From JBHJHP01 sp042219825 (GTDB lineage Bacteria > Bacteroidota > Bacteroidia > Bacteroidales > UBA5342): DNA of 64,000 nt. Both the position numbers and the translations under genes were made by a program. The stretch's first letter is position 1. Each line of letters begins with the position of its first letter. The notes beneath the pieces were generated by a model that saw only the letters and a list, made by a program, of their open reading frames with translations, searched no databases and was not told the origin of the DNA. This document shows, in pieces, positions 25,285 through 34,364 of the stretch. Where the stretch lies: positions 248,001-312,000 of the forward strand of contig NZ_JBHJHQ010000007.1 of the NCBI RefSeq assembly GCF_042219825.1, read 5' to 3'.

Positions 25285-25695
25285 ATGCCCCTTCAGGGCA
25301 AAGGATTTTCAGCTTCGGGAAACACAGGGCTTCGCCCTGCGTTTATGCTTCAGCACCTTCGGTGCAATTTTAACACCATTTTTGCAAGTGGGTAAAAAGT
25401 CCGAAGGACTTATAGCATTAGCACCGGGCATTGCCCGGTGCCGATATTCAACACGGTTCCATTGCCCTGAAAGGGCAAAAGAATGATAAGTTTATTTCCA
25501 TCAGAATGGGATGATAAGAACATGCATAGATACACAGTGTGGTGCCCTGCGTTTATGCTTAAGCACCCTCGGTGCAATTACACCATAACATTTTAGCGCT
25601 TGAATAAAGTCTGAAGGACTTATAGCATTAGCACCTGGCATTGCCCGGTATTGGGTATCATCAAAGTTCCAATGCCCTGAAGGGGCAATGGAATA
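25285..25695 (+). repeat. Right hairpin array (units C and D) next to the RAYT gene
   Basis: Unit C (about 25286-25479) carries GCCCcttcaGGGC (25287-25299), CAGGGCttcGCCCTG (25325-25339), GCACCttcGGTGC (25353-25365), AAGTCCGAAGGACTT (25397-25411), CACCGGGCATTGCCCGGTG (25422-25440) and a final TTGCCC/GGGCAA hairpin. Unit D (about 25543-25690) follows after a spacer nearly the same as the A-B spacer. All units point the same way. In the part from the GCACC hairpin to the last hairpin, D resembles A most and C resembles B most. The remaining bases to 25780 hold no gene. Confidence 0.85.
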
Positions 25696-25782
25696 ACATC
25701 TTATTAATCATCAGAATTGGATGAAAAGGACGTGCGTTTACGGTTCATTGCCGGAAGCCGTTTTCAAAACCTAAATATTTAG

Positions 25783-25790
25783 TACCTTTA
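25783..25790 (+). promoter_or_regulatory. Likely -7 box for the pectin gene cluster
   Basis: TACCTTTA is a 7-of-8 match to TAnnTTTG, placed 33 bases before the ATG at 25824. The -33 element is unclear. Confidence 0.35.
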
Positions 25791-25823
25791 TTCGGATTTT
25801 TGAAAACCTCAGTCTTAAGTATT

Positions 25824-27998
25824 ATGGTTCAGTTCCGCTCTATCTTTCGAAAACCGAATTTTTGTCTGGTTTTAATCCTTTCATTTATTAGTGTGATGGC
25901 CTGTAAGTCAGGTGAAAAGGATGTTGTCAATTCAGAACCAATTGATCGTTACGATCTGGTGACCCGTCATAATGTGGTGATCCATGAAACTGATCCGATG
26001 GCAGTTATGTCGGTAGGTAACGGAGATTTTGCGTTCAACGCTGATGTAACCGGTTTTCAGACGTTTGAAGATTATTATTATACTAATGGCATACCGCTGG
26101 AAACACGTACGACATGGGCCTGGCACTCCTTCCCTAATACGCAGCATCTGACACTGGAAGATGCCATGACAGCTATCGATTTTCATGGAAGGGAAATTAA
26201 ATATGCCAGTCTGCAGAAAACGCCTGCCGGTGATTATTTTCGTAAGAATCCGCATCCGGTTGCTATGGGGCAGATAAGCCTGGTGGATCAGGATAACAAA
26301 GCATTAGGACCTGACGCTATTGATAAGATTAATCAGAAGCTTAATCTCTGGACCGGTTTGGTGACCAGTCAGTATACCGTTAATGGAGAATCAGTTCAGG
26401 TTGAAACCGTCAGCGATCCTGAAAGGAGCCTTGTCGCTTTTAAACTTGTATCGACGCTTCTGAACACTGGTAAACTGCAACCTGCTTTCCATTTTCCGTA
26501 TGCCTACGACCTGACTAAAAAGAACAAACCTGCCCTGGATTGGAGTAAGCCTGATCAGCATGAAACAACCGTTATTTCTGAAACCCCGAATGAGGTTATT
26601 TTGCAGCGAACCGTTGATACAAGCCGGTATATTGTAAAGATTCACTGGAAAGGGAAGGCAAAATGGGTAAGAGATGCTGCTCACCGGTTTCATCTGAACT
26701 GTACCGGAAGTGACAGTATTGAGCTGGTATGTGAATTTTTACCTGAGAATACAGCCGATGAAATTCAATCATTTGATGAGACCAAAATTGCATCGGCTTC
26801 CTCATGGAATGATTACTGGATGACTGGAGGAGTCGTTGATTTTTCAGGTAGTACAGATCCAAGGGCAAAAGAGCTGGAGCGGCGCATTATTTTGTCGTTA
26901 TACCTGATGAAGGTTAATTATTCCGGATCGTTTCCACCGCAGGAAACCGGTCTGGCCAACATCAGCTGGTACGGGAAGCATAATTCAGAGGTCTACTGGA
27001 TTCATGCGGCGCATTTTTACCAGTGGAACCATAGTGATCTTTTAGAGAAAGGACTGCAGTGGTACAGGAAGATACTTCCTGTGGCGATGGCTGATGCCAA
27101 AAGCAAAGGCTTTGAAGGAGCACGTTGGCCGAAGATGTCCGGCATTAACGGAAGAGTAAGTCCCGGAGGCATAAATCCGTTTATCATCTGGAATTTTCCA
27201 AATCCGGTTTATTTATCGGAGCTCGTTTATCGTGCGCATCCTGATTCCACAATATTGAATACATACAGTGATATTGTTTTTGAATCCGCAAAATTCCTGG
27301 CATCATATGCCTGGTACGATGAGGCTACGGATCGTTACATTTTGGGTCCGCCCATAAAAAGTGTAAATGAAAGCACCATAGAAAATACAACGATGAACCC
27401 GACATTTGAGCTGGCGGAGTTTTATTACGGACTGAAAGTTGCGCAGGACTGGAGGGAGCGACTGCATATGGAAAGTGAACCGCATTGGGATGATATTCTG
27501 AACAAGCTTGCACGGCCTACGGTTCAGGACGGAAAATATGTGGAACTGGAATCCGATCCTAATATGTATAACAGTCAAAGGCATTATTCGTCTGCCATGC
27601 TGATGGCTTTGGGATATTTACCGAAGACACCGATGATAGATGAAGACACGATGCGGAACACCTTTGAAACCATTTATGAACGAAATGGCCTGAATAGCTT
27701 TGTAAGCTGGAGCATGGGAAAAGGTGCGCTCACTGCTGCCCGTCTGGGGGATGCTGAGAAAGCCGTTAATATTGTGTGTAATGATGCTCCTCAGGCCAGG
27801 TTTTATAAAACCGGGTATGTGCCGCGTCCCAAAGAAGGCAGAAAAAATCCGGCTTATCTTCCGGTTAATGCATCATTTCTGGAGGCTGTTGGGCTTATGG
27901 CAGCCGGATGGGGTGAAGATGAGCAGGACATAGCACCCGGATTTCCGAAAGATGGATCGTGGACCGTACGTGTGGAAAATCTCAATAAGTTACCGTAG
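25824..27998 (+). CDS. Six-hairpin glycosidase-like lipoprotein
   Basis: A 724-residue secreted protein with a lipobox ending at Cys27 (SVMAC). An N-terminal beta-sandwich region begins MSVGNGDFAFNADVTGFQT. It is followed from about residue 350 by helix-rich sequence of (alpha/alpha)6 barrel type (ISWYGKHNSEVYWIHAAHFYQW, WPKMSG, NPTFELAEFYYGL). This layout matches GH65/GH95/GH78-like clans, but I cannot assign a CAZy family. The context, next to DUF4861, DUF6250, PL9 and GH78 genes, suggests a role in breaking down rhamnogalacturonan or other pectin side chains. The frame is open to a TTG at 25800, but the ATG at 25824 gives the proper signal peptide. Confidence 0.65.
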   Translation: MVQFRSIFRKPNFCLVLILSFISVMACKSGEKDVVNSEPIDRYDLVTRHNVVIHETDPMAVMSVGNGDFAFNADVTGFQTFEDYYYTNGIPLETRTTWAWHSFPNTQHLTLEDAMTAIDFHGREIKYASLQKTPAGDYFRKNPHPVAMGQISLVDQDNKALGPDAIDKINQKLNLWTGLVTSQYTVNGESVQVETVSDPERSLVAFKLVSTLLNTGKLQPAFHFPYAYDLTKKNKPALDWSKPDQHETTVISETPNEVILQRTVDTSRYIVKIHWKGKAKWVRDAAHRFHLNCTGSDSIELVCEFLPENTADEIQSFDETKIASASSWNDYWMTGGVVDFSGSTDPRAKELERRIILSLYLMKVNYSGSFPPQETGLANISWYGKHNSEVYWIHAAHFYQWNHSDLLEKGLQWYRKILPVAMADAKSKGFEGARWPKMSGINGRVSPGGINPFIIWNFPNPVYLSELVYRAHPDSTILNTYSDIVFESAKFLASYAWYDEATDRYILGPPIKSVNESTIENTTMNPTFELAEFYYGLKVAQDWRERLHMESEPHWDDILNKLARPTVQDGKYVELESDPNMYNSQRHYSSAMLMALGYLPKTPMIDEDTMRNTFETIYERNGLNSFVSWSMGKGALTAARLGDAEKAVNIVCNDAPQARFYKTGYVPRPKEGRKNPAYLPVNASFLEAVGLMAAGWGEDEQDIAPGFPKDGSWTVRVENLNKLP

Positions 27999-28089
27999 TG
28001 CTGCATAGAAGGTTTTTCGGCATAAAACTGGTTCACCAGCCATACTTTTTTTAATTTGGCGGAATAAAATGAAAATCCAAAATTAGTAT

Positions 28090-29397
28090 ATGATGAAAAA
28101 ACATTTTATCACAACAGCTTCAGTATTTTTAATGGTTTTGCTGTTCACCCATTGTGGAACGAAACAGCCGGAAAAGGAGATTAGTTTAACAAATACATCG
28201 GATGTTAATCTGATTGATAAGGCTATCTCTGTTAAGCGGTCTGATATTCCGGGCTATTCCAAAGAAAGTGCTTATCCGCTCATATTATCTGAAAAAGGAG
28301 ATACGATACCGTCGCAGTTAAATGACCTGGATGGTGATAAAAACTGGGACGAGTTATTTTTTGTGGCTGATCTTCCTGCAAAAGGTTCCGGTATATTCAC
28401 GTTTAAGTGGATTCAGTCACAACCGCAGTATGTCATCAGAACCAGTGCACGGTTTGGAAAACGGACCTCTGCAACGACTCCGGTTAAAGCGGAAACCAGT
28501 GATACCCTGTATGCGAAAGATTTACCCAAAAGTCTGGGATATCAGCCTTATCAGACGGACGGGCCATCATGGGAAAATGATAAAGTCGGTTTTCGCCACT
28601 ATTTTGACGGAAGAAATGCCAACGACCTGTTTGGAAAGAAAGCTCCGTTTATGTCACCCGAAGATGTCGGGATTAATGCCAATGGTGAGGTGGAAGACAA
28701 TTATCATGTCATGGCAGACTGGGGCAGAGATATTCTCTCTGTCGGGAATTCTGTTGGCCTGGGAGGTTTCGCCCTTATGACCGGTGATCAGTTGTTGCGT
28801 TTGGGTGTAACTGTAAATGATTCAGTGAATAATGTGGCTATGACCTCATTTGAAATTACGGCTGAAGGTCCGGTAAAATCTGTGATGAATTACCATTACA
28901 TGAACTGGAACCCTGAAGGTGAAGACAGGAATTACGATGTTAAAGAGACCACCAGCATCTGGCCGGGCATGTATGCCTATCAGAATAAAGTGGAGTTTGA
29001 GGGTCTTATGGGTGATGAAACCCTGGTGGTAGGACTGGTTAATATCAACAATCAGAATCCATTGGAGGAGATTCCGGTGAATGATCAGTGGATGGTACTG
29101 CTGACGCACGATATGCAGACTTACGACCGTCAGTGGTGGCTTGGCCTGGCGCTCATTGTTCCGCGTGATATCTACGAAGGCTACACCGAAGCTCCTAAAA
29201 CAGGTCAGTTGTCTAATACCTTCCTGGCAAAACTTAAAGTATCTAACCATGAGCCTGTAACATATTATGCAGCAGCAGGATGGGAGATTGCTGATGAACG
29301 GTTTAAAGATCATGATTTCTGGGTAAATTATGTGGTGGATCTGACCAGACAACTGTCAGCAAAGGTGGACGTAAGCGTAAAACCAAAAGCAGAATAG
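28090..29397 (+). CDS. DUF4861 lipoprotein
   Basis: A 435-residue DUF4861-type protein with an N-terminal signal and a likely acylated Cys22 (LLFTHC, a loose lipobox). Recognisable parts: DLDGDKNWDELFFVADL, GPSWENDKVGFRHYFDGRNANDLFGK (core VGFRHYFDGRN), YHVMADWGRDILSVGNSVGLGGF (core WGRDILSVGNS). The family is found again and again in pectin and ulvan loci of Bacteroidota, but its activity is not established to my knowledge. It is preceded at 28051-28058 by TTAATTTG, a 7-of-8 match to the -7 box, and followed four bases later by the DUF6250 gene. Confidence 0.75.
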   Translation: MMKKHFITTASVFLMVLLFTHCGTKQPEKEISLTNTSDVNLIDKAISVKRSDIPGYSKESAYPLILSEKGDTIPSQLNDLDGDKNWDELFFVADLPAKGSGIFTFKWIQSQPQYVIRTSARFGKRTSATTPVKAETSDTLYAKDLPKSLGYQPYQTDGPSWENDKVGFRHYFDGRNANDLFGKKAPFMSPEDVGINANGEVEDNYHVMADWGRDILSVGNSVGLGGFALMTGDQLLRLGVTVNDSVNNVAMTSFEITAEGPVKSVMNYHYMNWNPEGEDRNYDVKETTSIWPGMYAYQNKVEFEGLMGDETLVVGLVNINNQNPLEEIPVNDQWMVLLTHDMQTYDRQWWLGLALIVPRDIYEGYTEAPKTGQLSNTFLAKLKVSNHEPVTYYAAAGWEIADERFKDHDFWVNYVVDLTRQLSAKVDVSVKPKAE

Positions 29398-29400
29398 CAG

Positions 29401-30126
29401 ATGCTGAACTTAAAAACAAATCATTTTTTTTCAGTCATATTACTTACCGGTATTGTTTTTGTAAGCTGTGGTTCAAAAAAAGAGAACAGCGGTGGTCCGG
29501 ATCAGTATAAAAAAGGCAGGTTATTGTATGCTGATGATTTCTCTGATGGCTTGAAACAGTGGGTTCCTGAGGTTGAAAATAAACCGGGTTCTTATGTAAA
29601 AGTCGAAGACGGGAAAATGATTGCTGATGTTCAGGGTGGAGCGACTATCTGGTTCAGGCATGAGTTGCAGGGAAATATTTTGATCGAATTTACCAGGGCT
29701 GTCATCATAAATGGCGGCCCAAACGATCGCTTATCGGATATGAACATGTTCTGGATGGCTACTGATCCAAATAATGATACCCTGTTTACCCGAAATGGTG
29801 TGTTTGCAAGGTACCATCCCTTGCTGTTGTATTATGCCGGTATCGGAGGGAACACAAATTCTACCACGCGGTTCAGAAAGTATGATGGTACAGGCAACCG
29901 GATTCTTTACACGGATTATTCGGATGAGGCTCATTTGCTGAAACCCAACAAAACATATAAGATTCAGATTGTAGTGTATAACGGAACCACCAAACTGTTT
30001 CAGGATGGGGAGATGTATTTTTCATTTGCGGATGATGATCCGCTAACCGAAGGATATTTTGGCTTCAGGCTGGTAAAGTCGCATCAGACAATGGATGATT
30101 TTAAGGTGTACAGGCTTAAAGAATGA
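29401..30126 (+). CDS. DUF6250 lipoprotein, concanavalin-like fold
   Basis: A 241-residue lipoprotein (lipobox FVSC, Cys23). The rest looks like one jelly-roll domain: YADDFSDGLKQWVPE at the start, IWFRHELQGNILIEFTR, DMNMFWMATDP, TTRFRKYDGTGNRILYTDYSD and the closing GYFGFRLVKSHQTMDDFKVYRL (core YFGFRLVKSHQTMDDFKVY). This matches the DUF6250 family as I know it, common in pectin loci and possibly carbohydrate-binding. It is tightly coupled to DUF4861 (four-base gap). A 184-base gap with short inverted repeats separates it from the PL9 gene. Confidence 0.7.
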   Translation: MLNLKTNHFFSVILLTGIVFVSCGSKKENSGGPDQYKKGRLLYADDFSDGLKQWVPEVENKPGSYVKVEDGKMIADVQGGATIWFRHELQGNILIEFTRAVIINGGPNDRLSDMNMFWMATDPNNDTLFTRNGVFARYHPLLLYYAGIGGNTNSTTRFRKYDGTGNRILYTDYSDEAHLLKPNKTYKIQIVVYNGTTKLFQDGEMYFSFADDDPLTEGYFGFRLVKSHQTMDDFKVYRLKE

Positions 30127-30144
30127 ATAATTAATATTGAAGAG

Positions 30145-30290
30145 TGAATAGTTGGTTTTTATTGAAAGTGGTTTAGCAGGGGACAGAAGGGTGAGCGAAG
30201 GGAGGTATATGTATGTAGTCTCATTTGTCTGAACGACATGAATTTTTAACTATTCATTGTTCACTTTTCATTAAGTAACACGTAACGTGT
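30145..30290. repeat. Short inverted repeats between DUF6250 and PL9 genes
   Basis: TGAATAGTT (30145-30153) and AACTATTCA (30248-30256) are inverted copies about 95 bases apart. ACACGT-A-ACGTGT (30278-30290) is a palindrome close to the PL9 start. They may be remnants of small dispersed repeats or regulatory sites. Confidence 0.4.
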
Positions 30291-30310
30291 CACCCGTAAC
30301 TATAATTAGG

Positions 30311-31894
30311 ATGAAGAAAGAAATTTATATTGTTTTGGGTATGCTGATTGGTATATCTGTGGTTGTGAGAGCGACATCGTATTATGTGGCTACAGATGGG
30401 AGTGATACAAATCAGGGAACGATAGATCAGCCTCTGGCATCCTTACAGAAGGGACAGGAAAAAGCATCGCCGGGCGATACAGTATTTGTAAGAGGCGGTA
30501 CATACCAGGTTTCTGCCAATGCGGTTTCCAATGTGGTATCCGGGTTGTTTGCCTGTGTAACGTATCTGGATAAAAGCGGCCAATCAGGAAAGCTGATGCA
30601 TTACTTTAATTATCCGGGAGAACGGCCTGTGTTTGATTTTTCATCTGTGAAACCTTCAGGTCAAAGGGTTGTGGCAATTTATGTGCGAGGTGATTATATA
30701 CATATCCGTGGTTTTGAAATGACCGGCGTTCAGGTGACTATAACTGATCATACAGAGTCATACTGTATTTATAGTCGGGGGAATTATAATATTTATGAGA
30801 ATCTGATTATGCACGATAATAAGGGAACCGGAATACGGCATTATGGTGGTGGTCACAATCTGTTTCTAAACTGTGATGCCTACCGGAATCATGATGATGT
30901 CTCAGAAGATGGCAGGGGTGGCAATACCGATGGTTTTGGCTGTCATCCCGGTGATGGTGGTATCGGAAATGTATTCCGAGGTTGTCGCGCCTGGTTCAAC
31001 AGTGATGATGGGTTTGACTGCATTCGCGCCAGGGAGGCCATTACATATGAAAACTGTCAGGCTTTTTATAACGGTTATTCCCCAACTTTTCAGAGCCTTG
31101 GTGACGGTAATGGTTTTAAAGCAGGAGGTTTTGCACATGATGTTGCAGCTGATATTCCCAGTCCGGTGCCTTCGCATACCGTGCGGTCCTGTCTTGCAGT
31201 AAATAACAAAGCCAATGGATTTTACTCTAATCACCATCTGAACGGCAATAGGTGGTATAACAATACAGCCTATCGCAATGGCGTAAATTATAATATGGTG
31301 AACCGGGAAAGTCCGGAATCGGACAATATCAATGTGAATGGGTATGATCACGTTCTGGTCAATAATTTGGGATATAAAGCCAGGAGCAGTGAAACAGCAT
31401 ATATCGATCTGAGCCAGAATACATTGTTAACGAATTCGTTTGATAACAGCTCAGTCACAGTTTCGGATGCTGATTTTCTGGAACTGAACGAATATTATAT
31501 TACCCTTCCCAGAAATTTAGACGGGACTATACCGGATAATGACTTTATGCATCTGGCCCCCGGAAGCGATCTGATCGATGCAGGAACGGTAACAGGTAAA
31601 CCATATTACGGCAAGGCGCCTGATATTGGTGCCTTCGAATATGAACCGGGTGAAGCATATAAGCCTTCTGCAGCTGTAGGGTTTGCAATCTCTCCAAATC
31701 CCGTAAAGTCGTATATTAATTTAGATACAGATGAGTATAAGGATATTAAAATAATAGATGCAACAGGCAAGGTTTCAGGATTCAAAAGTGACTTCAATAA
31801 GCTGGATGTTTCGGATTTGAATACAGGCATCTATATTTTAAAATTGATCGCAAATAATGGCAATATGCTGACAAGTAAATTTGTTAAGCTGTAA
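30311..31894 (+). CDS. PL9-type pectate/rhamnogalacturonan lyase with T9SS sorting domain
   Basis: A 527-residue secreted polysaccharide lyase. After a signal peptide (ending VVRA), YYVATDGSDTNQGTIDQPLASLQK opens a right-handed beta-helix of the PL9 type (core TDGSDTNQGT). The middle contains HNLFLNCDAYRNHDD, GNVFRGCRAWFNSDDGFDC and ANGFYSNHH. The last 75 residues are a type A T9SS C-terminal domain (FAISPNPVKSYINL, IKIIDATGK, LNTGIYILKL, SKFVKL), meaning export by the type IX system and surface anchoring or release. PL9 enzymes cut polygalacturonate or rhamnogalacturonan by beta-elimination. The ATG at 30311 is chosen over an earlier in-frame start at 30287 because it begins the signal peptide. 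Confidence 0.85.
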   Translation: MKKEIYIVLGMLIGISVVVRATSYYVATDGSDTNQGTIDQPLASLQKGQEKASPGDTVFVRGGTYQVSANAVSNVVSGLFACVTYLDKSGQSGKLMHYFNYPGERPVFDFSSVKPSGQRVVAIYVRGDYIHIRGFEMTGVQVTITDHTESYCIYSRGNYNIYENLIMHDNKGTGIRHYGGGHNLFLNCDAYRNHDDVSEDGRGGNTDGFGCHPGDGGIGNVFRGCRAWFNSDDGFDCIRAREAITYENCQAFYNGYSPTFQSLGDGNGFKAGGFAHDVAADIPSPVPSHTVRSCLAVNNKANGFYSNHHLNGNRWYNNTAYRNGVNYNMVNRESPESDNINVNGYDHVLVNNLGYKARSSETAYIDLSQNTLLTNSFDNSSVTVSDADFLELNEYYITLPRNLDGTIPDNDFMHLAPGSDLIDAGTVTGKPYYGKAPDIGAFEYEPGEAYKPSAAVGFAISPNPVKSYINLDTDEYKDIKIIDATGKVSGFKSDFNKLDVSDLNTGIYILKLIANNGNMLTSKFVKL

Positions 31895-31905
31895 CCTCAT
31901 TTTTA

Positions 31906-34200
31906 ATGAATAAGAAAAAAAAATTACTTCCCGTTCTCCTTTTGATAAGTCTTTTTTTTGTTTTTGGCTTAATTACAAAAGGCGCTGTTAATGAAAAATG
32001 TCAGCCAACAGAACTATCCGTCAATTTCCTAACCCGAGCCGGGCAGGTATTTTTGAACGGCTATCCGGTCAATACAACTTTACATGATGCTGTTCACCGG
32101 AATGAAAATTTCCAGTTTACAGAAATTGCCCAAAAGAAACCGTTTTTTGGCTGGGTTGTAAATTCAGATCAGGAAAATACGTTGCAGACCGCTTATCGTA
32201 TTCTGCTTGCATCCAATCTGCAAAATCTACAAAATGATAATGGCGATCTGTGGGATTCAGGGAAAACAGAAAGTGACCAGTCTCTGAATATAAGCTATGA
32301 AGGGAATGCTTTGCAAGCTAACGCTGTTTATTTCTGGAAAGTAAAAACCTGGGACAATCATGGAAATGAATCGCCCTTTTCTGCGGTGTCACAGTTTAAA
32401 ACAGCATCAAACCTGGTGGATTATGAAACCTCCCGTTATCCCTTACAAAAACAGGATGAGTTCCCTGTTGCAGTAAAGGATCAAACGAACAATGTGACCT
32501 TTATTGATTTTGGGAAGGATGCATTTGGAAGGCTACGGCTCAATCTTGAAAGTCAAACAGGCAAAGATACGATTACGATTCGCCTGGGTGAAGTGGTAAA
32601 GGATGGCAATATTGATCGCAATCCGGGAGGAACGCGCCGTTTTTCAACGTATCAACTGGCGTTGAATGCAGGCCGGAATACCTACATCATTGCTATTCGT
32701 CCGGATAGGAGAAATACCGGATCGAGGGCCATCCATATGCCGGCTTATACAGGTGAAGTCACACCATTCCGTTATTGCGAGATTGAAGGTTATAATGGTA
32801 AGATAGAACAGTGTGACATTATCAGGGAGGCTGTATTTTATCCTTTTAATGAAACAGACTCTTATTTTACCAGTTCTGATAAAGTGCTGAACCAGGTGTG
32901 GGAGCTGTGCAAATATTCCATGAAAGCAACTTCGTTTACCGGCGTGTTTGTAGATGGAGACCGGGAACGGATACCATATGAAGCCGATGCTTTGATCAAT
33001 CAACTGGGATATTACAGTGTGGTACGGGACTACAGTATCGGACGTTATACTGAAGAGTATCTGATTCATCATGCCACCTGGCCAACGGAATGGATTCTGC
33101 AGTCTGTTGTAATGGCGTGGTACGATTATCTGTATACCGGAAATAAGGAATCCCTTGAGCAATTTTATAAGGATCTGCAGGCTAAAACACTTTTACCACT
33201 AGCTGATGAGTCGGGATTTATCAGTACCAGAACCGGGAAAGTAACCCCGGAATTGTTAAAGTCAATACATCTCAATGATAATATCCGTGATATTGTGGAT
33301 TGGCCGCATACGGGTATTCTGGGCCTGGGTAAAAATGAGAAGGGAGAAACCGATGGTTTTGTGTTTATGGATGTAAATACGGTAGTAAATGCCTACCACT
33401 ATTTTGCATTGAACGCAATGGCAACCATTGCAGGAGAATTGGGTAAAAAAGAAGACCAGGAGTTTTATGCATCACAGGCCGGGAAACTGATGGACGTTTT
33501 TAATAAAGAGTTACTGGATAAAACAAGGGGAATTTATGTAGACGGCATCGGAACAGATCATTCTTCGCTCCATTCCAACATGTTCCCTGTAGCTTTTGGT
33601 CTGGCACCAAAGAAGAATGTGGATCAGATTTCTGATTTTATCCGCTCAAGGGGAATGGCCTGTAGCGTGTATGGATCACAGTTCTTGATGGAAGCCGTTT
33701 ACGACAATCATGACAGCCGGTATGGTCTGGACCTGCTAACCTCAACGTCGGAACGCAGCTGGTACAATATGATCCGTGATGGCTCCACCATTTCCATGGA
33801 AGCCTGGGGAAACAAATACAAGCCAAATCAGGACTGGAACCATGCATGGGGAGCTGCACCGGCCAATATCATTCCGCGTAAACTCATGGGCATTGAACCA
33901 CTTGAGCCCGGATTTAAAAGAATACAGATCAAACCACAACCTGCTGATCTTGAGTACGCCAAAATAAAATGCCCAACCATCAGAGGCGCAGTGTATGTGT
34001 CGTTTACAAATAAACCCGGAGAAGCTTTTAAGCTGGATATTTCTGTTCCGGCCAATACGACAGCTGATGTTTACGTTCCGGTTCAACCCAATGCCAGACA
34101 TTTGTTTCTTGACGGACAAAGGATCAAATACAAAAAGGGGAAAGGATTTCTTAAGGTAGAAAATGTTGGTTCCGGTAAAAAGACATTTGAACTGAAATAG
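31906..34200 (+). CDS. Alpha-L-rhamnosidase, GH78 family
   Basis: Removes terminal alpha-L-rhamnose from pectin (rhamnogalacturonan) or plant glycosides. The 764-residue protein has an N-terminal signal/anchor. A fibronectin-like region (QTAYRILLASNLQNL, YFWKVKTWDNHGNESPFS) comes next, then beta domains and the (alpha/alpha)6 catalytic core beginning near residue 330 (YFTSSDKVLNQVWELCKYS). The acid motif FVDGDRERIPYEADALINQ (about 347-365) contains the expected Asp/Glu residues. WGNKYKPNQDWNHAWGAAP and the C-terminal beta-sandwich (GFKRIQIKPQP) complete the family pattern. It starts 12 bases after the PL9 stop and ends the first pectin block. Confidence 0.85.
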   Translation: MNKKKKLLPVLLLISLFFVFGLITKGAVNEKCQPTELSVNFLTRAGQVFLNGYPVNTTLHDAVHRNENFQFTEIAQKKPFFGWVVNSDQENTLQTAYRILLASNLQNLQNDNGDLWDSGKTESDQSLNISYEGNALQANAVYFWKVKTWDNHGNESPFSAVSQFKTASNLVDYETSRYPLQKQDEFPVAVKDQTNNVTFIDFGKDAFGRLRLNLESQTGKDTITIRLGEVVKDGNIDRNPGGTRRFSTYQLALNAGRNTYIIAIRPDRRNTGSRAIHMPAYTGEVTPFRYCEIEGYNGKIEQCDIIREAVFYPFNETDSYFTSSDKVLNQVWELCKYSMKATSFTGVFVDGDRERIPYEADALINQLGYYSVVRDYSIGRYTEEYLIHHATWPTEWILQSVVMAWYDYLYTGNKESLEQFYKDLQAKTLLPLADESGFISTRTGKVTPELLKSIHLNDNIRDIVDWPHTGILGLGKNEKGETDGFVFMDVNTVVNAYHYFALNAMATIAGELGKKEDQEFYASQAGKLMDVFNKELLDKTRGIYVDGIGTDHSSLHSNMFPVAFGLAPKKNVDQISDFIRSRGMACSVYGSQFLMEAVYDNHDSRYGLDLLTSTSERSWYNMIRDGSTISMEAWGNKYKPNQDWNHAWGAAPANIIPRKLMGIEPLEPGFKRIQIKPQPADLEYAKIKCPTIRGAVYVSFTNKPGEAFKLDISVPANTTADVYVPVQPNARHLFLDGQRIKYKKGKGFLKVENVGSGKKTFELK

Positions 34201-34364
34201 GACGTTCGAAAGTCAGATTGACTGAAAGATACCTGGCATTCTCAATTGTAATTTTCATTTGAAATGAATATATTTAACAATATCAATATTTGTTGATTTT
34301 GCGTGTAAAATATTAGCCTGATTGATCACTGCCACTTTTTGTGACAAAACCAAATTGTGTAAAA

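Noticed and set aside
24354..25695. Regular repeats that could be mistaken for a CRISPR array
   Set aside because: Units are long (about 140-200 bases), composed of several palindromes, and the parts between them are themselves repeated. There are no short identical repeats with unique spacers and no cas genes.
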